From Rhodospirillales bacterium (GTDB lineage: Bacteria; Pseudomonadota; Alphaproteobacteria; Rhodospirillales; Casp-alpha2), in the NCBI GenBank assembly GCA_030727885.1, contig JANRAT010000260.1, positions 1 through 17,445 on the forward strand: a DNA stretch of 17,445 nt, given 5' to 3'. The notes under the pieces are model-generated. The model was given only the letters and a program-made list of their open reading frames with translations, was not told the origin of the DNA and ran no database searches. Position 1 is the first letter of the stretch; every line of letters begins with the position of its first letter. The position numbers and the translations under genes were made by a program. Below are positions 1 through 7,947 of the stretch, one piece after another.

Positions 1-2
1 CC

Positions 3-1313
3 GCAACCTTTGGCGTGCTTGCCCTGCTGTTCTCGCTGACACTTGGCTCTGCCCTGGCGGTTCAGGTTGAACGTGTCGTCAGTCCGGGGGGCATCGAAGC
101 CTGGCTGATACAGGATCCGACAAATCCGGTGACGACCGTGAAACTGTCATTCCGCGGCGGCTCGGCGCTTGATCCTGTCGGCAAGGAAGGGCTGGCCAAC
201 TTTGTCGCCTCGACCCTCGATGAGGGTGCCGGTGACATGGACAGCAGTGCCTTCCAGAAAGCGCTGGATGACAAATCGATCACGCTACGCTTCAACAGCG
301 GCCGCGACACCTTCAGGGGATCGCTCAGGACTCTCAACAAATATCGCGACGATGCGTTTGAATACATGCGACTGGCCCTCAATGCGCCGCGCTTTGATGC
401 TGATCCGCTGACCAGAATCCGCGCCCAGATTGTTTCCGGCATCATGCAGAAGGGCGAAGACCCGGCAACATTGGCCAGCAAGTCGATATTTGAGACGGCC
501 TTCAAGGGGCATCCCTATGCCCGTGAGTCCGATGGTACCCGCGACAGCGTGCTGTCGCTGACGCGCGACGATATGATGGCGTTTGTGCAGCAAAGACTGG
601 CCCGCGACAATCTGCTGATCGGCGTCGTCGGCGATATCGATGCGGAAACACTAAAGACTTATCTCGACAAGACATTCGGCGCCCTGCCTGCGAAAGCAGC
701 ACCGTGGCAGCTTGCCGCGATCCAGCCGAAATTGAAAGGCAGCCTGAAAGTCATCGATCAGGATGTGCCGCAAAGCTCGATCCAGTTCGCTCAGCCCGGG
801 ATCAGCCGCGACGATCCGGATTTTTATACCGCCTATGTGCTCAACTACATCATCGGTGGCGGCGGTTTCGTCTCCAGACTGTATGAAGAGGTGCGCGAAA
901 AACGTGGCCTGGCCTATTCGATCTATACCTACCTGATGCCGCTGGATGCCGGGGCTGCGATCATGGGCGGAGCCGGGACGGCCAATGCGCGGGTCGGCGA
1001 AACCGTGGCGACGATCCGCGATGTGTGGAAAAAATTCGCCGAAGCAGGGCCGACGCAACAGGAACTGGATGATGCCAAGACCTACCTCACCGGTGCCTTT
1101 CCTATGCGTTTCACGTCGTCCTCGGCAATTGCCGAAACCCTGATCGGCATGCAGGAAGATCATCTCGGCATCGATTATATCGACAAGCGGAACGGCTTCA
1201 TAGAAGCGGTCAGCCTGAAAGACGCCAAGCGGGTTGCGGCAAAGCTCTATCAGCCGGAAAAGCTCAGCTTTGCCATTGCCGGCCGCCCGGCAGGTGTCGC
1301 CCCCACCGAGTAA
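3..1313 (+). CDS. M16-family peptidase homologue lacking the zinc site (5' partial)
   Basis: Insulinase/pitrilysin-type (M16) protein exported to the periplasm. The reading frame is open to the left edge. The first visible residues form a hydrophobic stretch ending in GSALA, which looks like a signal peptide whose start lies outside the window, so the GTG at 15 is probably not the true start. At the place where active M16 enzymes carry HxxEH, this protein reads GLANFVASTLDEG, with no His pair. The C-terminal half keeps the family motif EKRGLAYS (R encoded at 903-905). Known family biology: bacterial M16 genes often occur as pairs, one subunit with the zinc site and one with the Arg/Tyr substrate-binding site, acting as a heterodimer. 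This is therefore inferred to be the non-catalytic partner, with the catalytic gene probably just upstream. It ends in TAA 51 bases before pgi. Substrate unknown. Confidence 0.9.
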   Translation, partial: ATFGVLALLFSLTLGSALAVQVERVVSPGGIEAWLIQDPTNPVTTVKLSFRGGSALDPVGKEGLANFVASTLDEGAGDMDSSAFQKALDDKSITLRFNSGRDTFRGSLRTLNKYRDDAFEYMRLALNAPRFDADPLTRIRAQIVSGIMQKGEDPATLASKSIFETAFKGHPYARESDGTRDSVLSLTRDDMMAFVQQRLARDNLLIGVVGDIDAETLKTYLDKTFGALPAKAAPWQLAAIQPKLKGSLKVIDQDVPQSSIQFAQPGISRDDPDFYTAYVLNYIIGGGGFVSRLYEEVREKRGLAYSIYTYLMPLDAGAAIMGGAGTANARVGETVATIRDVWKKFAEAGPTQQELDDAKTYLTGAFPMRFTSSSAIAETLIGMQEDHLGIDYIDKRNGFIEAVSLKDAKRVAAKLYQPEKLSFAIAGRPAGVAPTE

Positions 1314-1364
1314 CAAGCGCATTTGCGAGGTGGCACGCAGCGCCAGCTTTTGATACAAGTGCCG

Positions 1365-2927
1365 ATGTCATTGATTTCTGAAACCGAGGCTTGGCGCACG
1401 CTCAATCATCTGCAGAGTCAGATGCGCGGCGTGTCGCTGCACGACCTGTTCCGCACGGCGCCCGAACGCTCGGTGTCGTATGCCCTCGCTGTTGATGATC
1501 TTTACATCGATTTTTCCCGACAGCGCCTTAATGACGATGTGCTGACAGCCCTGCTGCAACTGGCCGAGACCGCCGACGTTCAGGGCTTCCTGCAGCGCAT
1601 GGTGCGGGGCGACGTGATCAATTCAAGCGAAGGCCGCGCCGTTTTGCATACGCAAAGCCGCGGCACCGCCAGCGGTCACCCGGCGCTGGCCAAGGAAACC
1701 GCCGACGCCGATCAGCGTTTGCAGAGCTTCACCGACGCCGTGCACATCGGTAAGATCAGAAGTGCGACCGGCCAGCCGTTCCGCCATGTTGTCGCCATCG
1801 GAATCGGCGGCTCCGAACTCGGCCCGGCGCTGGCGCTGGATGCGCTCCGGGACGGCGTCACCCGCAAACTGGATGTGCGGGTGCTTGGCAACATCGACGG
1901 TATTGCCTTCAAGCGCGCCTTCGACGGTCTCGATCCCTCGGATACGCTGGTCGTCGTCATTTCCAAATCATTCACCACGCCGGAAACGGCAACCAATGCC
2001 GATCTGGCAAGGCTCTGGATGCAGCATGGCATCGGCGACAAGTGGGCCGACAACTTTGCCGTGGTCAGCGCGAATATTGCCGCAGCCTCGAAATTCGGTG
2101 TGACTGCCGAGCGGGTGTTCCCGATGTGGGACTGGGTCGGCGGGCGCTATTCGCTGTGGTCGGAGGTCGGTCTGCCGGTGGCGCTGGCCTTCGGCTGGTC
2201 GGTGTTCTGCGAAATCCGCGATGGGGCCCGGGCCATGGACAAGCATGTTCTGGAAGCACCGCTCCGCGAAAATGCCGCCGCCATTCTGGCTTTGCTGATG
2301 GTCTGGAATGCCAGCTTTCTTGGCTACGCCGCCGAAGCCTGTGTACCTTATGACACCCGGCTGGCGCTGTTGGTTGATCACCTGCAGCAGCTCGAAATGG
2401 AAAGCAACGGCAAGCGCGTCACGCTGGCCGGCGAGGCCGTCGACTTTGCCACCCAGCCGGTCGTCTTCGGCGGTGTCGGCGTCAACGTTCAGCATGCCTT
2501 CTTTCAGCAGCTGCATCAGGGCACCACATCCGCACCACTTGATATTCTGTTGCCGGCAACGGCGCCGACCGGTGACAGTGCCGTGCACGAGCAACTGGTT
2601 GCCGCCGCTTTGGCCCAGGTCGATGCACTGGCCTTCGGGCGCGAAAATCTGGACGAGCCGCATCGTCATTATCCCGGCAACCGTCCCTCAACTTTGATCG
2701 TCTACAAGGATCTGCGCCCCGCCGTGTTCGGCAAACTGGTGGCGCTTTATGAGCACAAGACGGCGATTGCCGGCGCCGTCTGGGGCATCAATTCGTTTGA
2801 TCAATGGGGCGTCGAGCTCGGCAAGGTCCTGAGCCGGGAGATCGCACCGATGCTTGCCGATCCGACCACGGCAACGTCCTCGCTGGCACCGGTAATCGGC
2901 GCCATCCGGCGGATGCAGAAGCCATGA
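1365..2927 (+). CDS. pgi: Glucose-6-phosphate isomerase
   Basis: Cytoplasmic enzyme interconverting glucose 6-phosphate and fructose 6-phosphate, used in glycolysis, gluconeogenesis and sugar-nucleotide supply. The 520-residue product is near the usual size. Both family signatures are present: [14 protein letters not shown] from residue 256 and the C-terminal [10 protein letters not shown]. Likely catalytic residues are E346 in MESNGK, H384 in LHQGT and K487 in GVELGK, aligned by motif with the E. coli enzyme. I chose the ATG at 1365 because the family-like sequence begins there ([13 protein letters not shown]). A TTG at 1323 would add 14 residues with no family character. The ribosome binding site before 1365 is weak. 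The stop overlaps the start of mutL as ATGA (2924-2927), so the two are probably co-transcribed and translationally coupled. Confidence 0.97.
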   Translation: MSLISETEAWRTLNHLQSQMRGVSLHDLFRTAPERSVSYALAVDDLYIDFSRQRLNDDVLTALLQLAETADVQGFLQRMVRGDVINSSEGRAVLHTQSRGTASGHPALAKETADADQRLQSFTDAVHIGKIRSATGQPFRHVVAIGIGGSELGPALALDALRDGVTRKLDVRVLGNIDGIAFKRAFDGLDPSDTLVVVISKSFTTPETATNADLARLWMQHGIGDKWADNFAVVSANIAAASKFGVTAERVFPMWDWVGGRYSLWSEVGLPVALAFGWSVFCEIRDGARAMDKHVLEAPLRENAAAILALLMVWNASFLGYAAEACVPYDTRLALLVDHLQQLEMESNGKRVTLAGEAVDFATQPVVFGGVGVNVQHAFFQQLHQGTTSAPLDILLPATAPTGDSAVHEQLVAAALAQVDALAFGRENLDEPHRHYPGNRPSTLIVYKDLRPAVFGKLVALYEHKTAIAGAVWGINSFDQWGVELGKVLSREIAPMLADPTTATSSLAPVIGAIRRMQKP

Positions 2928-4747
2928 CGATCCGTCGCCTGCCGGAAACGCTGGTCAACCAGATCGCCGCCGGTGAAGTGGTCGAGCGGCCCGCCTCGGC
3001 GGTCAAGGAACTGGTCGAAAATGCCATCGACGCCGGCGCCAAACGTATCGACGTGGCGACCCGGGATGGTGGCCAAACCTCGATCTCGGTGACCGACGAC
3101 GGGGCCGGCATGACGTCTGACGAGCTTTTGCTGTCGGTCGAACGGCATGCCACCTCGAAGCTGCCCGATGATGATCTGACAGCCATTGCGACTCTCGGTT
3201 TTCGCGGCGAAGCGCTGCCGTCGATCGGCTCGGTCAGCCGCATGACGATGACCAGCCGCAGCGCCGGCTCTGACGGGGCGTGGGCGATCCGTGTCGAAGG
3301 CGGGCGCATCAGTCCGCCGGAACCGGCAGCCCATTCCATCGGTACTCGCATAGAGGTGCGCGATCTTTTTTATGCGACACCGGCACGCCTGAAATTTCTC
3401 AAGACTCCCCGCGCCGAGCAGGCACGTATTGTTGAAGTGATGCAGCGGCTGGCGATGGCGCACCCTGAAATCGCCTTTACCCTGAACGACGGCAACCGCG
3501 ATACCCTGAAGCTGCCGGCAGCGACGGGCGATCTTTTCGATGCCCGACTGGAAAGGCTGGGCGCGATCATGGGCAAGGGCTTCCACGAAAACGCCTTTGC
3601 CATCAATGCCGAGCGTGAAGGCTATAGCCTGACCGGCTATGCCAGTGTGCCAACCTTCAACCGCGGCAACGCTGCCATGCAGTTTCTGTTCGTCAACGGT
3701 CGTCCGGTCCGCGACAAGCTTTTGCTGGGCGCTGTGCGGGGTGCTTACCGCGAGTTTCTGGCCTCAGATCGGCATCCGCTGCTGGCGCTGTTTCTGGAAT
3801 TGCCGGCACGGCATCTCGACGTCAATGTGCACCCGGCCAAGATCGAAGTCAGGTTCCGTGACGCAGGCATGGTGCGAGGCCTGATCGTCGGCGCACTGCG
3901 TCATGGCCTCGCAGAAGCCGGACACCGGGCTTCGACGACGGTATCGGATGCGGCACTGGGAGCGTTCAGACCGGGCAGCCTGCCGCTGGGCCGACCGGGC
4001 AGTGGTAGTGCCGGCGGTGGTTATGCCTTTCGCCCCGATCCTTATCCGCGCCCGGGGCTTTCGGACCGCGCACAGGATTTCTATCGCCCGCTGGATGGTT
4101 TCGACGGCGCCCCCTCGGCCCGCATGGAAGCCGATGATGCTGGTGATCAAGGTGCTCAGGTGCAGGATCATCCCTTGGGCGTTGCCCGCGCCCAGCTGCA
4201 CCAGACCTATATCGTCGCACAGACTGCCGACGGCATTGTCGTGGTCGACCAGCACGCGGCGCACGAGCGTCTGACCCAGGAAAAGATCAAGACGGCGATG
4301 GCCGCCGGTGGCGTGCAGCGGCAGCTTTTGCTGATCCCGGAAATCGTCGAGATGGACGAGCCTGCCTGCGAACGCCTGCTGGCGCGTGCCGATGAACTGG
4401 CGGCGCTGGGCCTGTCGATCGAGGCCTTCGGCAGCGGTGCCGTGGCGGTGCATGAAGTGCCGGCGCTGCTGGGCGAAACAGATGTGCAGGGGCTGATCCG
4501 CGATCTCGCCGACGATCTGGCGGAATTCGACGGTGCCATTGCGCTGGAAAAACGGATCGACGAGGTCTGCGCCACCATGGCTTGTCACGGCAGCGTGCGC
4601 GCCGGTCGCCGCCTCAATGCCGACGAGATGAACGCGCTGCTCCGGGAAATGGAAGCAACCCCGCATTCCGGTCAATGCAGTCACGGCCGACCGACCTATG
4701 TCGAGTTGAAGCTCGCTGATATCGAAAAGCTGTTCGGACGGCGCTGA
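2924..4747 (+). CDS. mutL: DNA mismatch repair protein MutL (endonuclease type)
   Basis: Mismatch repair ATPase that couples mismatch recognition by MutS to strand incision. The product is 607 residues. The N-terminal GHKL ATPase shows [20 protein letters not shown] (catalytic E29, Mg-binding N33), DDGAGM, RHATSK and [11 protein letters not shown] Gly/Pro-rich linker spans about residues 345-405. The C-terminal domain carries [12 protein letters not shown] starting at residue 442, which fits the endonuclease consensus DQHAx2Ex4E, followed by ACHGSVRAG, a CSHGRP metal-site motif and a terminal FGRR. Family knowledge: these motifs mark MutL proteins that nick DNA themselves, as in bacteria lacking MutH, unlike E. 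coli MutL. The ATG overlaps the pgi stop by four bases. I excluded an in-frame extension lying inside pgi, because NxxAAGEVV normally begins about ten residues from the start. Confidence 0.97.
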   Translation: MTIRRLPETLVNQIAAGEVVERPASAVKELVENAIDAGAKRIDVATRDGGQTSISVTDDGAGMTSDELLLSVERHATSKLPDDDLTAIATLGFRGEALPSIGSVSRMTMTSRSAGSDGAWAIRVEGGRISPPEPAAHSIGTRIEVRDLFYATPARLKFLKTPRAEQARIVEVMQRLAMAHPEIAFTLNDGNRDTLKLPAATGDLFDARLERLGAIMGKGFHENAFAINAEREGYSLTGYASVPTFNRGNAAMQFLFVNGRPVRDKLLLGAVRGAYREFLASDRHPLLALFLELPARHLDVNVHPAKIEVRFRDAGMVRGLIVGALRHGLAEAGHRASTTVSDAALGAFRPGSLPLGRPGSGSAGGGYAFRPDPYPRPGLSDRAQDFYRPLDGFDGAPSARMEADDAGDQGAQVQDHPLGVARAQLHQTYIVAQTADGIVVVDQHAAHERLTQEKIKTAMAAGGVQRQLLLIPEIVEMDEPACERLLARADELAALGLSIEAFGSGAVAVHEVPALLGETDVQGLIRDLADDLAEFDGAIALEKRIDEVCATMACHGSVRAGRRLNADEMNALLREMEATPHSGQCSHGRPTYVELKLADIEKLFGRR

Positions 4748-4750
4748 CCC

Positions 4751-4768
4751 CATCCGTCATGACGGATG
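4751..4768 (+). terminator. Likely rho-independent terminator after mutL
   Basis: A perfect 18-base palindrome, CATCCGTCATGACGGATG, forms a 7-bp stem with a CATG loop. It begins three bases after the mutL stop and is followed on the + strand by a T-rich run (TTATTTTA). It fills the 21-base gap between the convergent mutL and rsmD ends. The T-run supports termination of mutL. On the opposite strand the sequence after the stem is GC-rich, so termination of rsmD there is less clear. Confidence 0.6.
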
Positions 4769-5332
4769 TTATTTTACTGAAATAAAACTCATCAGTGCCT
4801 TGCCATAGGTCCGCTGTTCTTCCATGGCATAGCCGCGTGGCGGATCAAAGGATCGTTCGGCCGGCGTTTCACAGACACACAGGCTGCCTTCTGCAACCCA
4901 GCCGCGCGCCAGCAAAGACAGCAGCGCCGGGCCGGTGACGTCCTGATCGTAGGGGGCATCCAGAAAGGCGATTTGTGCAGGACAGCCGGCGATGCGCGGC
5001 GGCGGCGGCATTTTGGTGGCGTCGAGCCTGAGCACATTGATGGCCTTGGCCTGGCCCAGCGTGCCGGCATTTTTGAGGATCGTCGCCCGTGCCCGATCGT
5101 CAACATCGATGAAGGTAACGGGGTTGGCGCCGCGGCTCAGCGCTTCCAGGCCAAGTGCACCGGTGCCGGCAAACACGTCGATCACCGTTGCCCCTTCAAG
5201 GTCCGGGGCAAATGATGCATGCGTCAGAATATTGAAAATGCTTTCCCGGGCGCGGTCAGCGGTTGGCCGGATGTCGCGGCCTTCCGGTGCCAGCAAGCGG
5301 CGTCCTTTGAACTTGCCGGAGATGATCCTCAT
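4769..5332 (-). CDS. rsmD: 16S rRNA (guanine966-N2)-methyltransferase RsmD
   Basis: SAM-dependent methyltransferase that modifies G966 of 16S rRNA in the small ribosomal subunit. The 187-residue product has the family start MRIISGKFKGRRL, the conserved RPTADRARESIFNIL segment, the SAM-binding loop DVFAGTGALGLEALSRGA (about residues 52-69) and an acidic SAM-ribose segment at FIDVD. The catalytic motif, usually (D/N)PP(Y/F), reads DAPY at residues 125-128, with Ala replacing the first Pro. Length and the rest are normal. The ATG overlaps the stop of the upstream pseudouridine synthase gene as ATGA (5329-5332). That implies coupled translation of two rRNA-modifying enzymes. It converges on mutL. 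Confidence 0.94.
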   Translation of the reverse strand: MRIISGKFKGRRLLAPEGRDIRPTADRARESIFNILTHASFAPDLEGATVIDVFAGTGALGLEALSRGANPVTFIDVDDRARATILKNAGTLGQAKAINVLRLDATKMPPPPRIAGCPAQIAFLDAPYDQDVTGPALLSLLARGWVAEGSLCVCETPAERSFDPPRGYAMEEQRTYGKALMSFISVK

Positions 5333-6081
5333 TTCAGGAACATGCCAACCTGTTCACGAAGTGCTTTGGGGCGCACTTCCTCGGCGTCGCCTTGTTCCAG
5401 ATTACCGATCTGGAACGGACCATAGGCAGTCCGGATCAGGCGGTTCACGGTCAGGCCGATGTGTTCCATAACCTTGCGGATTTCCCGATTCTTGCCTTCC
5501 TTGAGGGTCACCGTCATCCACGCGTTAGCGCCGGTGCGGCTGTCAAAATTGGCGGTGATGGGACCGTATTTGACACCGTCAACGGTGACGCCAAGGCCCA
5601 GCGACAGCAAAGCCTTGGTATCGGCATTGCCATGCACGCGAATGCGATAGCGCCGCGTCCAGCCGGTTTCCGGCAGTTCCAGCTTGCGCGCCAACTCGCC
5701 GTCGTTGGTCAGCAAGAGCAGGCCTTCGGAATTGTAATCGAGGCGACCGACGGAAATCACCCTTGGCAGATGCGGCGGCAGGGCTGCAAAAACCGTCTGG
5801 CGGCCCTGCGGGTCCTTGTGCGAGGTCACCAGACCGGCCGGCTTGTTGTAACGCCACAGCCGTGTCGGTTCCTTGTCCGGCAGCGGATTGCCATCAACCA
5901 CGACGAAGTCTTTGGATGTGACGACGCAGGCGGGAGTCATCAGCTTCTTGCCGTTGACTTCGACCCGGCCTTCTTCGATCCAGCGCTCAGCCTCGCGCCG
6001 GGAGCATAAACCGGCCCGGGCAATGACTTTGGCGATGCGTTCGCCGTCGCTCGTTTTTTCAATGTTCTTTGCCATCGGCAT
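5329..6081 (-). CDS. rluB: rRNA pseudouridine synthase, RsuA/RluB family
   Basis: Isomerises specific uridines to pseudouridine in ribosomal RNA. The 250-residue product has an N-terminal S4 RNA-binding domain (about residues 14-60, with AGLCSRREAERWIEEGRVEVNG). The RsuA/RluB/RluE/RluF-type catalytic domain follows, with GRLDYNSEGLLLLTNDGE; D115 is the expected catalytic Asp. EGKNREIRKVMEHIGL and RLIRTAYGPF follow. The S4 domain and overall size favour RluB (23S rRNA U2605 in E. coli) over RsuA, but family members are hard to separate by eye. Two ATGs compete for the start (6081 and 6075); a GGGACGG stretch upstream does not decide between them. The gene is divergent from tadA across 70 bases and its stop overlaps the rsmD start. 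Confidence 0.9.
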   Translation of the reverse strand: MPMAKNIEKTSDGERIAKVIARAGLCSRREAERWIEEGRVEVNGKKLMTPACVVTSKDFVVVDGNPLPDKEPTRLWRYNKPAGLVTSHKDPQGRQTVFAALPPHLPRVISVGRLDYNSEGLLLLTNDGELARKLELPETGWTRRYRIRVHGNADTKALLSLGLGVTVDGVKYGPITANFDSRTGANAWMTVTLKEGKNREIRKVMEHIGLTVNRLIRTAYGPFQIGNLEQGDAEEVRPKALREQVGMFLK

Positions 6082-6151
6082 GTCGTGCCGTCCCGGCTGT
6101 CGAAAGTCAAGCGTGCTTGACCGGATGGTCCGGGGGCGTCACCAATGCGGT
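6082..6151. promoter_or_regulatory. Divergent promoter gap with palindrome GTCAAGCGTGCTTGAC
   Basis: This 70-base gap must hold the start signals for both the rluB-like gene (leftward) and tadA (rightward). At 6106-6121 lies GTCAAGCGTGCTTGAC, an inverted repeat with two perfect 7-base arms and a 2-base spacer. Each arm contains TTGAC, resembling a -35 box, one facing each gene. No good -10 hexamer sits 16-18 bases from either arm, so whether this is a pair of -35 boxes, an operator or chance is undecided. Confidence 0.4.
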
Positions 6152-6607
6152 ATGAACGAAAAAGACAGTGAATTGATGGCCATGGCGCTGAATCAGGCGC
6201 GCGAGGCGGCAGCCCGGGGCGAGGTGCCGGTCGGAGCCGTGCTGGCAACGGCTGACGGGCGGGTGCTGGCGCAGGACAGCAACCGGGTTGAAGCATTGTC
6301 AGACCCGACCGCCCATGCCGAGATCCTGGCAATCCGTGCAGCAGCGGCGGCAACAGGCTCGCCCAGGCTTGGCGGGCTCGATCTGTTTGTCACGCTTGAG
6401 CCCTGCGCCATGTGCGCACAGGCGATTTCACTGGCGCGCATCCGCCGTCTGGTGTTTGCCGCCTATGATCCCAAGGGCGGCGGCGTCGAACATGGGGCGC
6501 GGGTGTTTTCGCACGCGACCTGTCACCATGCGCCGGAGATTATCGGCGGCTTCATGGAAAGCGATGCAGCAACTTTATTGCGGGATTTCTTCAAGGAACG
6601 CCGCTGA
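6152..6607 (+). CDS. tadA: tRNA adenosine(34) deaminase TadA
   Basis: Zinc-dependent enzyme converting A34 to inosine in the anticodon of tRNA-Arg(ACG), needed to read several Arg codons. The 151-residue product is of normal size. It shows EVPVGAVL near the N-terminus, HAE (zinc ligand H55, proton-shuttling E57) and PCAMC (zinc ligands C85 and C88). The downstream YDPKGGGVEHG segment is also typical of TadA rather than of free-nucleoside deaminases. I chose the ATG at 6152 because family homology begins about 20 residues in and the longer open frame is antisense to the rluB-like gene. The ribosome binding site is weak. It is divergently placed to the rluB-like gene and followed by a repeat-filled gap. 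Confidence 0.95.
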   Translation: MNEKDSELMAMALNQAREAAARGEVPVGAVLATADGRVLAQDSNRVEALSDPTAHAEILAIRAAAAATGSPRLGGLDLFVTLEPCAMCAQAISLARIRRLVFAAYDPKGGGVEHGARVFSHATCHHAPEIIGGFMESDAATLLRDFFKERR

Positions 6608-6608
6608 T

Positions 6609-6654
6609 ACCCTTTCCCTCGGGAGAGGGTGGTGCGCAGCGCCGGGTGAGGGGG
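6609..6654. repeat. Intergenic palindromic repeat, GGGAGAGGG type
   Basis: Starting two bases after the tadA stop, ACCCTTTCCC (6609-6618) pairs with GGGAGAGGGT (6621-6630), with one wobble position. A second small inverted repeat, GCGCAGCGC, and GGGTGAGGGGG follow. From general knowledge, intergenic elements of this form are scattered through many proteobacterial genomes. There is no T-run after the stem, so it is not a standard intrinsic terminator, though it could stabilise the 3' end of the tadA message. Copy number in this genome cannot be seen here. Confidence 0.55.
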
Positions 6655-6690
6655 CCGTGCGCCATGGGAGATGCAGAATCGGTTGTTGTG

Positions 6691-6793
6691 ACCACAGAGG
6701 TACAGAGACGATCCGGTATACGCTCCCGTCGTCATCCCCGCGAAAGCGGGAATGACAAAAAAGCACCAGACACTTCCTCTGTGCCTCTGTGGT
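6691..6793. repeat. 103-bp inverted-repeat element enclosing a GAAA hairpin
   Basis: The outer arms are ACCACAGAGGTACAGAG (6691-6707) and CTCTGTGCCTCTGTGGT (6777-6793). They are reverse complements over 17 bases except one position and are separated by 69 bases. Inside lies a compact hairpin at 6731-6756: GTCATCCCCGC, loop GAAA, GCGGGAATGAC, an 11-position stem with one mismatch and a GNRA-type loop. Both motif types recur in intergenic DNA of many bacteria. The layout resembles a non-autonomous inverted-repeat (MITE-like) element, but I saw no convincing target-site duplication. The right arm ends eight bases from the stop of the neighbouring minus-strand gene. Confidence 0.6.
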
Positions 6794-6801
6794 TTCTTGG
6801 C

Positions 6802-7851
6802 TTAAGCGTCAGGCGCCAGCGGCAGATTGACCAGCAGATTTTGCGGCTTCAGGCGCAGCCGTTTCTTTTCATTCATTGCCAGCCCCATGTAGATCGGCCG
6901 TCCGGCGATGTCGGCCTGCATCAGGCTTGGGTCCTTGAAGTCCATGCGGAACAGCGTCAGCAGTCGTTCCATGCGTTCCTCGTCGACATCCTGATCATCA
7001 TAAAGGTCATTCAGCAGCGCGCTTGATTCCGTATCCAGCCCGATGTGCCAGACCCATTTCTCGTCGGTGATCTTCTGCACCGGCTGGATCGAGACCGCGG
7101 CGCCGGTGAAGTGTTCGACCCAGCCTTCAAGGACGCGGGACAGGGCATCAAGGCCGGGACGGGTGAACGACAGATCCAGCACCATGTCGTGCCGTTCGTC
7201 GCGCTGCCAGTATTTGTGGGCATTTTCTTCGAGCATGACATCCAACTCGGCCTGTCGCGGCTTGATACCGCCTTCGACCAGGAATTCGCCGATCGCCCCC
7301 ATGCCGCCGGAGTTGGCAAGTTTTTCGACGGTTTCAAGATCACCGGAGAGCACCGCCCCTTCGTGCACGGTGACGGTCTGTTCACGAAACAGCATTTCAC
7401 CGGCGCGGGCGCGGAACGGATCGTCTGTGCCGTCAAGCACGGCGCGGGTGATGACCTCGGTCATCTGGTCGAGGAAAATCGGCGCTGTCTTGACGTTGCC
7501 GTCACGAAACAGATTGAGATAGCAGGATTCCAAAGTCCCGGCATCGACCAGCCGGTTGCGGAAATCGATCAGCACGCGGTAATTGTCGCGCCCGTCCGGA
7601 TCGGCCAGTGCGGCGATCTCGGCGTCGCTGACCGGGCGTTTCGGCTCCGCCAGCAGGGCCGCATGCAGGGCGATTTCCTTGTCGCAGGATTCCTCGACCG
7701 GGGCAATTTCCGGGCGCATGAAATAGGCTTTAAGGAAGGCATCGGTGACCGAAAGGTGGCCATGCGCATCGCGCACCAACAATCCGTAGCCGCAGCTCTG
7801 CCAGAAATTCGGTCGGCGCGCCGCCATTGGCGGGGGCAGGTTATCCACCAT
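6802..7851 (-). CDS. Uncharacterised protein, possibly DUF6352 family
   Basis: A 349-residue predicted cytoplasmic protein with no signal peptide, membrane span or catalytic motif that I recognise. The N-terminal part reads FWQSCGYGLLVRDAHGHLSVTD followed by a helix-rich, acidic sequence with ESCDKEIALHAALL. The rest includes a segment with YWQRDERHDMVLDLSF and a C-terminal RPIYMGLAMNEKKRLRLKPQNLL. From memory this resembles the alphaproteobacterial DUF6352 proteins; that assignment is tentative and function is unknown. Candidate starts are TTG 7866, ATG 7851 and ATG 7827. I chose 7851 because an AAGGA lies about 15 bases upstream, a long spacing, and because 7866 would put AAGGA on top of the start. 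ATG 7827 begins closer to the conserved-looking FWQSCG. It lies downstream of the DUF1244 gene on the same strand. Confidence 0.8.
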   Translation of the reverse strand: MVDNLPPPMAARRPNFWQSCGYGLLVRDAHGHLSVTDAFLKAYFMRPEIAPVEESCDKEIALHAALLAEPKRPVSDAEIAALADPDGRDNYRVLIDFRNRLVDAGTLESCYLNLFRDGNVKTAPIFLDQMTEVITRAVLDGTDDPFRARAGEMLFREQTVTVHEGAVLSGDLETVEKLANSGGMGAIGEFLVEGGIKPRQAELDVMLEENAHKYWQRDERHDMVLDLSFTRPGLDALSRVLEGWVEHFTGAAVSIQPVQKITDEKWVWHIGLDTESSALLNDLYDDQDVDEERMERLLTLFRMDFKDPSLMQADIAGRPIYMGLAMNEKKRLRLKPQNLLVNLPLAPDA

Positions 7852-7865
7852 GAGATTTTTGACCA

Positions 7866-7928
7866 ATCCTTAGAGACGGCGCTTTGCGCCTCCTCATGCT
7901 GAGGAGCGCAGCGTCTCGAAGTATGAGG
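7866..7928. repeat. Pair of overlapping inverted palindromic repeat units
   Basis: On the + strand CCTCATGCT (from 7892) pairs with AGTATGAGG (ending 7928), enclosing GAGGAGCGCAGCGTCTCGA. A second unit in inverted orientation runs leftward from the same centre to 7866: GAGACG (7873-7878) pairs with CGTCTC (7912-7917), and CTCCTCA pairs with TGAGGAG around a TGC loop. This CCTCAT...CTGAGGAG...GTCTCGAAG...ATGAGG pattern is a well-known intergenic repeat type in Alphaproteobacteria. The two units share the central bases and can form alternative hairpins. The leftmost part lies at the 5' end of the uncharacterised gene and supplies its AAGGA. Confidence 0.65.
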
Positions 7929-7947
7929 CCGGACTTAATGAAATCCA

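Noticed and set aside
651..1358. Long open frame antisense to the M16 gene
   Set aside because: Mirrors the codon pattern of the real gene, has no recognisable motif and no ribosome binding site. The same holds for antisense frames at 1968-2669, 3764-4753, 7045-7902 and 8538-9353.
1323..1364. TTG-initiated extension of pgi
   Set aside because: Adds residues without family similarity; ATG 1365 fits the usual PGI N-terminus.
6731..6762. Hairpin followed by A6 as an intrinsic terminator
   Set aside because: The run is A on the + strand, and on the - strand the T-run comes before the stem, so polarity is wrong in both directions.
6608..6801. CRISPR-like or tandem repeat array in the tadA downstream gap
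   Set aside because: Repeats are palindromic and of different types, not regularly spaced direct repeats with spacers.
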